From contig BSQZ01000022.1 in the NCBI GenBank assembly GCA_033239005.1, forward strand, positions 1,875,501 through 1,939,500: a DNA stretch of 64,000 nt, in the 5' to 3' direction. Below the pieces are notes generated by a model. The model was not told where the DNA came from. It made no database searches and saw only the letters and a program-made list of their open reading frames with translations. Shown here in pieces: positions 31,400 through 44,100 of the stretch. How positions within the stretch are numbered: position 1 is the first letter of the stretch; every line of letters begins with the position of its first letter. This DNA is from Lamellibrachia satsuma (taxonomy: Eukaryota > Annelida > Polychaeta > Sabellida > Siboglinidae). The translations under genes and the position numbers were made by a program.

Positions 31400-32351
31400 T
31401 TTGCATCGTTGTCCTAGCACGGTTTGTGTTCGCTGTGCGTCGGAGGCCGAGGTAAACCCGAGACAGGGAAACCGCCCATTGAGTCCAATGACGTTGAGAG
31501 TAAATCGAGCATGGCATAATCGCATGTAACTCAGGACGTCTAATTTGGTTGGTAAAATCGTGCGACTTAGTTAAAATACCAGTTTTTAAAACTCGTTTTG
31601 GTTTTTTTTTTGGCAAATTTGTCGCTAGTGGTTTATTTTGAATGCAAATGCAAATGTTTCCATTTATTCAAATGTAAAATGTAAATGCAATTACCGTTTT
31701 CCAGGATCGCATTCAAATAAATGCAATTGTTTTGGGGTATCACTCAAATTCAAATGTTTTGGTAAATGCAACTGTAAATGCATTTGAATTACATTATTAT
31801 TATTGTAGTTTCAAATGTTTTCTTTTTATATTAAAATTGTGCTGTATTTGGAACAAAAACAAAGTGTGCAGAAACGCATCATGAAGTTATTTCAGTAGCA
31901 AAGTTGCTAACATAAATGTTGCCAGCTGTAATACAACTACATACACCGTGGCTTCACTTAGCCTCTAGCTCTCGTCACCCGCTCGATCTGCCGTAATCGC
32001 GGGATCGGTTCACGACATGGCAAAGGACGAATGTCTGTAATTATGGCTCTAAATATAAATGAAGCAGATATTACAAAAACGTTAAAGATTCCTCTTTAAA
32101 TCGATTTGTTTCGCTCGGCTCCTTTCAGACTCGGTTCGCGAAAAATCAAACAACCTAAAATTCACCTCTACATTCTAGATAGCTTGTGTAAATGTGTTAT
32201 CATAGGACAAACTATTAACAATTCAGAAATCAACGGTAAAATGGCACAATATTATGATGTGATAGAAAATATAAAGGATAGTCGTATTTGAACACTCTTA
32301 ATTTTAGCAAAAATATAGGTGGGAAAATACGGCAGATACAAGGAAAAGCTC
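31400..32351. other. tRNA-cluster spacer with ATGCAAAT-rich tract
   Basis: 31635-31800 is a degenerate repeat of AAATGCAAATG-like words. GCATTCAAATAAATGCAATTGTTTTGGGG (31707-31735) recurs at about 36308-36336. No gene seen. Confidence 0.4.
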
Positions 32352-32423
32352 AGGTTCCGCCGAGATTTGAACTCGGATCGCAGGATTCAGAGTCCTGAGT
32401 GCTAACCGTTACACCACGGAACC
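32352..32423 (-). tRNA. trnQ-CUG: tRNA-Gln (anticodon CTG)
   Basis: Complete consensus CTG copy; sense TTTT follows (GAGCTTTTCC). Upstream flank similar to that of 19081. Confidence 0.95.
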
Positions 32424-33902
32424 AGTTGGAACATAACTTTTACCCATTCAGTGCCGGGTTAACCACGGTACAAGTGGCACACACGTACCAGGCCCTCCGC
32501 AAAAGCCCCCCCTCCACCAAATCAATCAAGATCCATCTGATTAGCCGCTTAGAATCTTTCTAGACATCTTTGAATCAGACACCGACCTCTGTTCTGTTCG
32601 ACTTCTGTGCTATAGTCGTGAATGTTACGCTGCTTCAAAGTGATTTAGAGCAAACAGGATAACGTCAGAAAATACGGACTTGAAGTTTGTAACACCATCT
32701 AACGTATTAAGTTCTATGTTAATCTTGACACTTCTGGAGCAGTGGTACCTCAAACACTTTGTTAGCGCGCCTTATAATGTGACGAAGTGTTTACGTTCAA
32801 TTAAAAAAACTTGAATAAAATTTAATGTTAAAAGTCCACCGTCAATTCGATGTTTTTGCTAGTCTCAATTCAATTAAATTTTGCGAAACGTCAAGCCTAT
32901 CTAGAACATTAAGTGAAGTGAAAATTGAAACGCTGAAAAACGCGCGAATTTTACCCTTGCTAGAGTTACGTAGCAGAGTATTCCACCCTGGATATAACTG
33001 GTGCATATCCTCATACACATTGGTCACACCTTTGAGGTGGTGGCGTGCGTTCAGAATCAACAGCAATGACAGTTACGAATACTCATCCATAGCTAATGTA
33101 ATTCTTACTGTAATTCCTACTACAAGTGCATGGGCGGTTCCAGGGGTGTCCACCAGGTGCCCAGGCACCTCCTTTATCTCAGCCGGATTTTTTTGACATA
33201 GTCAGAATTAATTGTCGAGACACCACAAGGTGGCGCCCTCCCGCACTTGTTCTTCGTATATTCTGATTTTCTTGTCTGTGCAGTTTTTGTGTGAATTTCT
33301 GCCGGTCAGCAGCTATTGTCATGTACGCAGGCTTGACAACAAATGTGAGAGACAACCACTTTGTTGTGCAACCCATAGTATTCTATGTGAAAAGCAGAAC
33401 ATCGCCCCGAGAAGGCACCGCCATGCTGCCACCCATCTGGGCACTGATGGACACTGGTGATAATCACGGCGATGTTGGTCTTGGAGACGCATTTGGCGAC
33501 ACAGAACAATAACTCTCTGGAGGCCTCGAAGATAACACAGAATGAAACGACTGCCATCATCGGGGAGTAGATAATCGGGGAGTAGATCCAGCAGAAGATC
33601 ATGTCCGAAATCCGAAAGGTGTCTTTATTCCATCGGCGCAAACGCGGCATGTGACACGTCAACAAAGAACAGCAAAAATTTGTTCTGAAAGATGACCGAA
33701 AAGTAGAAAGTCCGTGAGAAATTATTGTCGTTTCTCTTGTGTTTCTCCGAAGTTACAAGCGCAGCCATAGCCAGTAGGGGCGAGCGGCACGGTTGGGACT
33801 GCATACGATGGTGCTATGGGTATGACAACGAAGACGAATGGTGTGCAGACCAATAACCGAAAAGCGTTGTAAAAGTCATGTACTGAACGTGTGCATCCCG
33901 TT
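32424..33902. other. No recognised gene
   Basis: Several short frames on both strands (for example 32825-33196 plus, 33306-33665 minus) carry no domain I recognise. Confidence 0.35.
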
Positions 33903-33968
33903 TGCGAGGTCATTGGTCATTGCGAGGTCATTGGTCATTGCGAGGTCATTGATCATTGCGAGGTTCTA
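33903..33968. repeat. Tandem repeat, 18 bp x 3.5
   Basis: Unit GCGAGGTCATTGGTCATT. Confidence 0.9.
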
Positions 33969-34044
33969 CTGTACTTTAAACCTACGGTCAACATCTCCGA
34001 TTTACACACTTTGCTTGAATTTAAAAATCTGGTGGTACTAATAC

Positions 34045-34071
34045 TCCAAGTTCAAATATCAGTGGAACCTT
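34045..34071 (+). pseudogene. Possible tRNA-Gln 3' end remnant
   Basis: CCAAGTTCAAATATCAGTGG followed by AACCTT resembles the T-arm and acceptor 3' strand of the cluster tRNAs (GAGTTCAAATCTCGGCGGAACCT). The rest of the tRNA is not recognisable. Confidence 0.35.
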
Positions 34072-34834
34072 CTGTCGTATTTTTGTGTGTGCCGCAACCA
34101 TCAATGCGACCAACAAAAACGATATTCTTTATCAAATAAACGGTTCATTACGATCTCAGTTTAGACGGATAAACCGACAACACGGGCTTCACATCGTGTG
34201 CTGATGGTGACATTCTATATACTTCATTCAATATGTCAGACACGTCTTATGCCACACATCAGCTTGACGAACGTAACAAAACATTCAATAAGTTGGACTA
34301 TGCAAATAGTGCGATGTCTGATTCCGAACCCCGGCAACAATCCAGTGAAACACGCAAATCTTCTTTGTCTAGAGCTGAACATGGGCTCCTGACGCGGCAG
34401 ATTATTGACATGTTTATTAGCTTGTTTTATAGCTACTGACTAGACGGATATAACTTGTTGCTGCTGCCGTTAATACGTATTAGCTGTGTTGCTCTCTCCT
34501 CTTTGTCCCTGAAGTCCGGGAGGCTGACATCGATCACGGTCCGCGATTTTTATTCCATCTCCTACTGTCACTGATCCAGTTTTACTGCCGTCTCCACCAT
34601 CCATAGTTATATAATCAAGGTTTCTGTGTGAATTATCTTGCTGTCATTCGGACAAATAAACTATTCTTCACTCTTGATTTTCAAAGCTCGCCCAACTGCT
34701 CCTCCCGCAGTCCTCCATTTCAGTCCCGGTTTTCTTCTCCTCCTTCCACCATACAACCTGGGCGCATGCGCTGTCTTCATTAACCGTTCCCATTCGTTTT
34801 TTCATAGAGTTACTATAATAAGGCACGCACACAG

Positions 34835-34873
<39 letters not shown>

Positions 34874-35590
34874 CACACTCTAATGTCAAAAGGTAACACT
34901 TTCCTCGTGTCCAACATAAGATGCTGAGATTTAGTGGGCGACAGATGTATGATGATGGAACGACCCGGCCGTGTGCCTGACCAGTCGTCTCTGTTGTTTA
35001 CGACCGGGAGTGTAGCTAGTGTTCTACGCCCAGAATGTGAATGAGATGTTTATGGCTGGCGTCAACTACTGTCTATACTGTAACATATTATGTGTTTACC
35101 CGCGTTCACGAGGCAGACTGCACATCCAGTTCGTCTCTCTCTCTAGGTGTGAATGATGATAAGACCTCAACAACGAAAAAAAAGATATGCAGGAAATACT
35201 ATGAACAGCCTCTATCAATCGCTCATCTTTTGTTCGTCCATTCCTCCGACTATTCGTAGCGATACATATTTCTATTAAACCTCTCCCTCAGTTCATCTAG
35301 CCCATCGCGAATCAGGATTCGTTGACGTTTCACAATGTGTAGTGCGTGAATAATGTTAATTTCATGCGCAGTCTATTTAATAAAATAGTGCCTACTTTTG
35401 TTAAAATCATCGAAACAACTGACCTTGATCGTTTGATTGGGCAATTAGCGAAAATATGAATAGACTTATGTAAGATAAACAGACAACGTTTGCCTTTTTA
35501 ACCGAAAGCTTGTGAAAATGCTTAAACATACCCGCCACACAATGTTGTGTTCCGCTGTGCTGTTATGATTTCATAATTGGACGTATCGAT
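34072..35590. other. No recognised gene; ACGC microsatellite at 34825-34878
   Basis: Contains a CACG/ACGC tract at 34825-34878. Short open frames only. Confidence 0.5.
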
Positions 35591-35596
35591 TGGTCC

Positions 35597-36300
35597 GACT
35601 ACGACGGAACTAGTCGTTTACGTCATGACGCTGTCAAAGCGTAAAACAATGGCGCCTGCGATGACGACGGAACTAGATGTTTACGTCATGACGCTGCCAA
35701 AGCGTAAAACAATGGCGTGTGAGATGACGACAGAAGTAGTTGTCCACGTCATGACGCTGCCAAAGCGTAAAACAATGGCGTGTGCGATGACGACAGAACT
35801 AGTTGTTCACGTCATGACGCTGCCAAAGCGTAAAACAATGGCGCGTGCGATGACGACGGAACTAGATGTTTACGTCATGACGCTGTCAAAGCGTAAAACA
35901 ATGGCGCGTGCGATGACGACGGAACTAGTTGTTTACGTCATTATGCTGTCAAAGCGTAAAACAATGGCGCGGGCGATGACGACGGAACTCGATGTTTACG
36001 TCATTACGCTGTCAAAACGTAAAACAATGGCGCGTGCGATGGCGACGGAACTAGATGTTTACGTCATGACGCTGTCAAAGCGTAAAACAATGGCGCGTGC
36101 GATGACGACGGATCTAGTTGTTTACGTCATTATGCTGTCAAAGCGTAAAACAATGGCGCGTGCGGTGACGACGGAACTAGATGTTTACGTCATGAAGCTG
36201 TCAAAGCGTAAAACAATGGCGCGTGCGATGGCAACGGAACTAGATGTTTACGTCATGACGCTGTCAAAGCGTAAAACAATGGCGCGTGCGATGACTTACG
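35597..36300. repeat. Minisatellite, 63-bp unit, about 11 copies, with repeated TTACGTCA
   Basis: Unit has TGACGACGGAACTAGATGTT, TACGTCATGACGCTGTCAAA and GCGTAAAACAATGGCGCGTGCGA. The plus strand stays open for 271 codons because the period is a multiple of three. Each unit contains TTTACGTCAT, close to a CRE/ATF bZIP site. I treat it as a satellite rather than a gene. Confidence 0.93.
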
Positions 36301-36454
36301 TCAACGCATGTGTTCAAATAAACGCAATTGTTTTGGGGTCGCACTTAGCTGTAAACAACCAACTATACATAAAATTCAGCTCTACACGCTAGTTCGTCTG
36401 TGTATCGGCGATAGTTGAGCGGTTCATCGTTACAGAATTAACAACGATAAACAG

Positions 36455-38525
36455 TAGGAGTAGGAGCTGTAGGGGCTGTAGGAGCTGTAGGAGCTGTAGG
36501 GGCTGTAGGAGCTGCAGGGGCTGTAGGAGCTGTAGGAGCTGAAGGGGCTGTAGGGGCTGTAGGAGCTGTAGGGGCTGTAGGAGCTGTAGGGGCTGTAGGA
36601 GCTGAAGGGGCTGTAGGGGCTGTATGAGCTGTAGGGGCTGTAGGAGCTGTAGGGGCTGTAGGAGCTATAGGGGCTGTAGGAGCTGTAGGAGCTGTAGGGG
36701 CTGTAGGAGCTGTAGGAGCTGTAGGGGCTGTAGGAGCTGTAGGGGCTGTAGGAGCTGTAGGAACTGTAGGGGCTGTAGGGGCTGTAGGAGCTGTAGGGGC
36801 TGTAGGAGCTGTATGGGCTGTAGGAGCTGTAGGAACTGTAGGGGCTGTAGGAGCTGCAGGGGCTGTAGGGGTTGTAGGGGCTGTAGGAGCTGTAGGAGCT
36901 GTAGGGGTTGTAGGAGCTGTAGGGGCTGTAGGAGCTGTAGGGGCTGTATGAGTTGTAGGGGCTGTAGGAGCTGTAGGGGCTGTAGGAGCTGCAGGGGCTG
37001 TAGGGGCTGTAGGGGCTGTAGGACCTGTAGGAGCTGTAGGAGCTGTAGGGGTTGTAGGAGCTGTAGGGGCTGTAGGAGCTGTAGGGGCTGTATGAGTTGT
37101 AGGGGCTGTAGGAGCTGTAGGAGCTGTAGGGGTTGTATGAGCTGTAGGGGCTGTAGGAGCTGCAGGGGCTGTAGGGGCTGTAGGGGCTGTAGGGGCTGTA
37201 GGAGCTGTAGGAGCTGTAGGGGTTGTAGGAGCTGTAGGGGCTGTAGGAGCTGCATGGGCTGTAGGGGCTGTAGGGGCTGTAGGAGCTCTAGGAGCTGTAG
37301 GAGCTGTAGGGGTTGTAGGAGCTGTAGGGGCTGTAGGAGCTGTAGGGGCTGTAGGAGCTATAGGGGCTGTAGGAGCTGTAGGAGCTGTAGGGGCTGTAGG
37401 AGCTGTAGGAGCTGTAGGGGCTGTAGGGGCTGTAGGAGCTGTATGGGCTGTAGGGGCTGTAGGAGCTGTATGGAGCTGTAGGGGCTGTAGGAGCTGTAGG
37501 AATTGTAGGGGCTGTAGGAGCTGCAGGGGCTGCAGGGGCTGTAGGAGCTGTAGGAGCTGTAGGAGCTGTATGGGACTGTAGGAGCTGTATGGAGCTGTAG
37601 GGGCTGTAGGAGCTGTATGGGACTGTATGAGCTGTAGGAGCTGTATGGAGCTGTAGGGGCTGTAGGAGCTGTAGGAACTGTAGGGGCTGTAGGAGCTGCA
37701 GGGGCTGTAGGGGCTGTAGGAGCTGTAGGAGCTGTAGGAGCTGTAGGGGTTGTAGGAGCTGTAGGGGCTGTAGGAGCTGTAGGGGCTGTAGGAGCTGTAT
37801 GGGCTGTAGGGGCTGTAGGAGCTGTAGGGGCTGTAGGAGCTGTATGAGCTTTAGGGGCTGTAGGTGCTGTAGGAGCTGTAGGAGCTGTAGGAGCTGTAGG
37901 GGTTGTAGGAGCTGTAGGGGCTGTAGGAGCTGTGGGGGCTGTAGGAGCTGTAGGGGCTGTAGGAGCTGAAGGAGCTGTGGGGACTGTAGGAGCTGTAGGG
38001 GCTGTAGGGGTTGTAGGAGCTGTATGGAGCTGTAGGGGCTGTAGGGGCTGTATGGAGCTGTAGGAGCTGTAGGGGTTGTAGGAGCTGTATGGAGCTGTAG
38101 GGGCTGTAGAGGCTGTAGGAGCTGTATGGAGCTGTATGGAGCTGTAGGGGCTGTAGGAGCTGTATGGAGCTGTATGGGGCTGTAGGAGCTGTAGGGGCTG
38201 TAGGAGCTGTATGGGACTGTAGGAGCTGTAGGAGCTGTATGGAGCTGTAGGGGCTGTAGGAGCTGTATGAGCTGTAGGGGCTGTAGGAGCTGTAGGGGCT
38301 GTAGGAGCTGTATGGAGCTGTATGGGGCTGTAGGAGCTGTATGGAGCTGTATGGGGCTGTAGGAGCTGTAGGGGCTGTAGGGGCTGTAGGAGCTGTATGA
38401 GCTGTATGGAGCTGTATGGAGCTGTAGGTGCTGTGGGGGCTGTAAGAACTTTAGGAGCAGTAGGGGGCTATATTTGACTGTAGGAGCTGGAGGGACTATA
38501 GGAGCTGTAGCAGCTGTATGGGGCT
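36455..38525. repeat. 2-kb array of 9-bp units (GGRGCTGTA)
   Basis: Alternating GGAGCTGTA and GGGGCTGTA, with TATGGAGCTG variants towards the right. The cysteine/arginine-rich plus frame and the leucine/glutamine-rich minus frame are by-products. Confidence 0.97.
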
Positions 38526-38817
<292 letters not shown>

Positions 38818-39518
38818 GAGACAGAGTTTTGTTCGAACGTTCTGCTACGTTAGTTGGCAGAGTCCATGGAGATGTATGGATGGTAGTATCGAGCACTGTT
38901 CGGGAGCAGTTGGGCAATTGAGGTAGCCGTGTCTGTAACTTACGAAGTACGCTGTGCCTGTGGTTGGCAATTCATCAATTTTACGCCTGTATCCGACCTG
39001 TGTGCGGTGTGGCTGGCTGGCTGCACCGAGGTTGCTTCTTAACTGACAGAAGTGTTGTTGAAGAACATCTCCCGTTTCACAGCATGACGTACGGACGTAC
39101 GCGCGTCCAGAACCCGACTAGCACGTCATAACACATACCGAATGTCGCAGCTAATTTCCAGAACCGCGTCTCGGTTTGGCAGGTGACGCATATTTACAAC
39201 ATCACTCGCGCTACCTTCCTAGAAGTTAGAACCAGCATTAACCTACACACGCTTTTGTCAACATTCCCAGAAACCTTATATATTATTTCAACAGTCTTGC
39301 TCTGCAAGCGCTCGTCTCCGTTCGCACTGTTGCCACCGACGCCGCGGCTCGGGTAACTGGCTGACGCATTCGCTCGCTCATCCTAGTGGCCGTACAAAAG
39401 TCAGCGCCAAACCCGCTGTCGCATCAAACGATGAAATGCGCAGCTGTTGCAGGTTTCTAGTCACAAAAGTCCATTAAATTGTGTCGAACCACATCCCATA
39501 CTACTGCGTGCAGCGACG
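38818..39518. other. Upstream region of the spondin gene (possible promoter)
   Basis: More GC-rich than its surroundings from about 39060. CTTATATATTATTTC at about 39275-39290 could serve as a TATA-like element. No ORF of note. The transcription start cannot be set from sequence alone. Confidence 0.3.
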
Positions 39519-42113
39519 ATGGACGCAGGAAGCAAGAACGGCGTTGTTTATTCAGCATTGTATTTCGGAATAATCATTTTGATTATTTCCGCCGCCGACG
39601 CTGTCGGTGGACAGTCATCGGACGCCGCCGCAGCGTGTCGCGCCGAACCGATAGTTAAGTACTCGCTGACCTTGCAGACGTTCTGGGCGAGAAAGTACTT
39701 CCCGAAGCAGTACCCGCGGTACCGTCCGCGCGCGCAGTGGAGCAAGCTCATCGGTAAGTCCAAGAACGCCCAACCTAATCTCGTGGTATCAGTGGTTTCT
39801 TTCTATCAAGACACCCCACCTATATAATGCGTAGATTCACTAAAATGTACACATCCGTACCTGTAATGTTATAATTTCCATAGCCGAATAATGTATTATG
39901 TAATCGGCAATTTTGATTTCTGAAATGCATTAAAACCTAATATTCTATATAATTATAATAGACGTAATCATTTATAAAACATTAGGTTCCGCCGAGATTT
40001 GAACTCGGATCGCAGGATTCAGAGTCCTGAGTGCTAACCGTTACACCACGGAACCATTCATACCATTTCGCGATTTTTTAATACTATTTAAAACGCCATG
40101 ATATTTTTCTGCATTAAATTTGCTTATAAGATTGTTAAAATAAACAAGGATAGTAACATCCAGATATCTTAATAATACTGCGCAATTGGGAAGTGAATTG
40201 GTTTCTTGTACCAACCAATATTAGCTCGCAAACTACACGAACAGTGGAGCCACACAGCGTTTAATTAAGCACTAAATTGCGGTATTCAGCAATACACCCA
40301 TCGTACAAAATAATGATGTCTAAGTATCATGAAATAACACGCCATTGTTTTATTCACTTACAACTCTGCTGCAATTGCATATTTTGCTATTGGCAGGCCG
40401 GAGCCATGACGACACATACAGCCTATGGCAACTGGAGCAGCCAGCTACACGTGCTATGAGGCAGTTTTCGGAGCGCGGCATTTCGAACCGCCTGGAGAGC
40501 GAGCGTCAGGGTGCAGGCGGCGTTTTAGACACGTTTCTGGCGCCCAGGATGCGCAGAGGATCAGGAAAAACAACAGTCGAGTTCTTTGTGGACACGCAAC
40601 ACCCAAAGGTAGTCTTATGAGAGGTGTACCTAGGAAATGTGACCAGTCAAGCAGTGACGTGTGCAGAGGGAAGTCCAGTGGGTCTGGACCCTCTCCTTTT
40701 GGCCATCAAATGAGTCTATTTACCTATAACTGAAATATATTAATTGGTTGAAAAACAGATTCTAAATGTCACCAAAATCGCATATTTTCAAGAATGTTTA
40801 CACACCAACCCACTACACCTTACAATGCAGTGTATTCCAATGTTTGCCTCAGTGGGGGGGAGCGTGGCAAGGGGCCAAGTTTAGTTATCCATTATTTATT
40901 ATTATCATTTATGTCGTGCAGCGTCTTACACAGTTGCTTGAAGGATGGTGGATCGCATAATACATTATGTCGAACAATTTTACACTATGTCGAAAAGTCC
41001 CAATACGATCATGCCTACATTCAGATGACAGGTGACATCAATTCATGCTTATGTGACAAATTATATCTTTAATGGTGTATTTGGGATGGACTGGGCCATG
41101 ATCCACTTCGGCTTGGCCTTGGAATAAGATTGTTTTAGCGAATCACCTGTTGCACCATTACATGGTAGCATGGCAAACATTCTGCCCCGCTCCCTTCCGA
41201 GAACCTGAATACGCTACTGGATATCTTATATATGACTGGTTACCATCAACCTCTGTTTTAGGCATTGGTCTAAACAGAGTAGGTGTAACCTGTAGTGGTT
41301 GTACAGTGCGTTTGAAGTAGCAATTGTACAGTCGTACATAAATTTTACAATTATAATACTGTAATTGTTTTGTTTTATTAGATCTCCGTGGCGTCGCGCT
41401 TGATACCAAGTCCTGACTGGTTCGTCGGACTGGACAGCCTCGATCTGTGTCGTGGCGGCGATTGGTTGGACCAACTGTCCGTCGACCTTGACCCTCATGA
41501 TGCCGGCACGGACAGGGGGCTAACGTTTACGTCTCCGAACTGGGTCCAGGACCCAGCGAAGCCGATCTTACGCATAAATTCTTCCTATCCGAGTCACCAG
41601 GCCTGTTCCTTCTACTACCCTAACATTACTAAACTGCCCATAATCGCGCGGGTGTTTATTTCCAAACAAGCTTGGTACGAGTCAGGCGGCAAAGAAACGG
41701 TAAACACGAGAGTGGATGCCGGCACTGCGAAGAGAAAAGGTAGAATATCGAAACAACGCAAAGAAAGACCGAGAAACTTGCAACGGCAGCTTCAACGGAA
41801 AGGTACAATAACAATGGCAACAACAACACCAATGGCAACAACAACAACAATGGCAACAACAACAACAATGGCAACAACAACACCAATGATAGTAATAATA
41901 ATAATAACGATAATACTAATACTACAGCTGCTGCTGGTGCTGTTCAGTCGCGTATCTAAGATATCCCAAAAGAGTGGGCCAAAGTGTGGGAGCAAGCCCA
42001 GTCACCTATTATTTGTTCAAGCTAACATCTAGTAGCGCAACAGGTTACACACGAAACAAAAATTAAGCCAAAGGGTGGCATGACCCCCTGAATACGTCAC
42101 TGCACAGCAGCTG

Positions 42114-42184
<71 letters not shown>

Positions 42185-43057
42185 AGTAGTAATACTAATA
42201 ACGACAACGAAAATAATAATAACGCATTTACCATCAGTATATAATTATAATTGACGTGTTTTGTTATTATGATTAACTTAGAACTTTACCAAAACGTTCA
42301 GCGTGCACCCTATAGTGCCCCAACAACAGTTCTAACTGCAATTCTGTATAAAATAATGTAACTGTATTCATAATCGAAATTTCCAGGGGTATATCATAAT
42401 TAATATTTTATAGTCGAACGGGACCCGGACATCGTTAAGTCAAACTCTCCCCACTGGAAGAATATAATTTTTTGTCATTGTAATTTAAAAGTCCCCCTTC
42501 GGTTCGATTTTTTTCGTTCGTCGTGTTTCATAATCATTTCGCGAACCTATCTATTATCCGCTACGACATACTATACTCGTTTATGATTTTTTTTCATTTA
42601 GTTTTGACGAAAATTAATCATCGGACAAACTATTAAATTATTTTCGACTGGGCCCAGTCAAAATTCGACAATCACACTTTCACAAGTTACCAAGATGGAC
42701 GATCAATGTAAATTCTTTTAATGATTTTAACGCAAGTACTCACTCTTGAATTTAAAAGGAAAGTTTGTAGATTTAGAAAAAACAGTCATTGTGACATGTG
42801 AAGCAACATTTCAAAGAGCTCTGTATTATTTTTCAGGAGCGCCCGTAGACTGTCAAGTTTCAAAGTGGAGCGAGTTCACACAGTGCAGCAAGTCGTGTGG
42901 CTATGGCAACCGGAAGCGCTCGCGCACCGTCGTGCGTGAGGAGAGAAATGGCGGGAAACCGTGCCCGCCGCTGGTCGAGCAGACGCTGTGCGGCGGCATG
43001 GGCAGTTGCGGATGGCAGCACTTCACCTTCGACAAATACCTGTCCGAGGAGGGATAA
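39519..43057 (+). CDS. SPON2-like: Spondin-2/M-spondin-like secreted matrix protein (4 exons)
   Basis: Exons: 39519-39753, 40397-40608, 41382-41802 (or ending 41739) and 42837-43057. Splice sites are GT/AG with matching phases 1, 0, 1. The product is 362 (or 341) residues; family members are about 330. It begins with a signal peptide (hydrophobic VVYSALYFGIIILIISAADA). The spondin_N domain follows: YSLTLQTFWARKYFPKQYP, RPRAQWSKLIG/RSHDDTYSLW, VEFFVDTQHPK/ISVASRLIPSPDWFVGLDSL, DLDPHDAGTDRGLTF. The last exon is one thrombospondin type 1 repeat: WSEFTQCSKSCGYGNRKRSR, then C-P, ending SCGWQHFTFDKY. Such proteins are extracellular and bind matrix or cell-surface partners. A tRNA-Gln lies antisense in intron 1. 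The start ATG at 39519 is the one directly preceding the signal peptide. Confidence 0.93.
39984..40055 (-). tRNA. trnQ-CUG: tRNA-Gln (anticodon CTG), antisense in spondin intron 1
   Basis: Complete consensus CTG copy between exons 1 and 2 of the spondin gene, opposite strand. A sense-strand TTTT occurs 6 bases after the gene (CTAATGTTTTATAAA). Confidence 0.95.
41811..41915. repeat. CAACAA/ATGGCAACAACAAC microsatellite in spondin intron 3
   Basis: Begins 8 bases after the 41803 GT donor and runs through AATAATAATAACG. The open frame through it is not considered coding. Confidence 0.85.
42115..42184. repeat. GGC trinucleotide repeat, about 23 copies, in spondin intron 3
   Basis: Uninterrupted CGG/GGC tract between exons 3 and 4. 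Confidence 0.98.
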
Positions 43058-44100
43058 ATGTTAATCTTTGTTGCATATATTCTCTGGTAGCTACTTGTAT
43101 AACACTGGTAGTAGCGTGTTTGGTATTATGGGAAAGGAGGGTGAAGTGGACCCCTCGGGTAAAGTGCCACCCCCCACGATCATGCCAGTCCTGACATGCA
43201 CTGCAGTGAGACCAATGGTAGTAGTGTTACTCGCTATGGGAACTTGGCAGCTATGCGCGAATCCAAACCAATGGGTCACAGATTTGTGTTTTCGGCACTT
43301 TTCATAAACAAATTGGCGTGTCTTACAAATTCCATATTTTCATAAATTGCCCAGTTATGTAGCCACAAATGGGGTGTATATAAGAAAAGGATATATTCAT
43401 ATCATCATTGACTTGAATTCAAGCGTTTGAAACAAAATGGCACCCGGTCAATAATCTTTGCAACAAACCAACGTGGGCCCCAAATTTGGGCCGCAGTTGC
43501 ATGGATAATGTGGTTACCCCATCCGACAGTGTATTCGCATTTACAGATCACTTCCCATGGTCGGTGTAACCATCGTTTAGCAACTAAATAATTTAGTAAA
43601 ACAATTTTCTTTACACTTTTCAGACATCATCCCAGATTCCCCGGCTGATTGTGTACGTTCCAGCTCCCCTTTTCAAAACCCCGATGACGGGAATGTTACC
43701 CATAAATGTATCGCGGGCAGGCAGTCCAAAGCCTGTTGAGTCACAGCAGAAAGTGTTGTACACATCGCCTAGTGTGACTCAATAGCGCCGCTCTGGCAAG
43801 GCAGCCTCTGCCGTCCTTCCTGCAGGTTCGTGCTGGAGGTGAAGGTAGTGGGATGAGAAAGTGCAGGATTTGCAGACCTTATGAATAGTCAGTCCTCGGT
43901 GGAATTAAGTTTCAGTGGGGTCATTTAGTATTTACCCGCTACGTGATTTCAGTGCAAGGGGACATTTTTATAAATGCTTTACTAGTTACAATGTATTGAT
44001 TACGTCACGGGTGTCATAATGTTATCTTAATTATTTAATTCGAGTTCTCACAGGAATTATGTTATATAATAGGCCTAATGTGTATCTTGTGTATTTATCT
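43058..44100. other. Spondin 3' flank, no further gene recognised
   Basis: No AATAAA seen close to the stop. Short frames only. The 43740-43835 stretch (GTTGTACACATCGCC, CTCAATAGCGCC, GGCAGCCTCTGCCG) resembles 44170-44245 of the LINE C-terminus and is probably a degraded copy. Confidence 0.45.

Noticed and set aside
35577..36392. 271-codon ORF with a 21-residue repeat
   Set aside because: It coincides with the 63-bp satellite. No known domain, and residue changes follow random single-base changes; kept only as a repeat and a regulatory hypothesis.
36624..37481. Cysteine/arginine-rich 285-codon ORF resembling a metal-binding protein
   Set aside because: Direct translation of the GGRGCTGTA array; no start context, flanking exon or domain beyond the repeat.
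41388..42032. Reading spondin exon 3 on through the CAACAA tract to the stop at 42032
   Set aside because: The TSP1 exon and matching phase-1 acceptor at 42837, plus two good donors before the tract, make this intron read-through.
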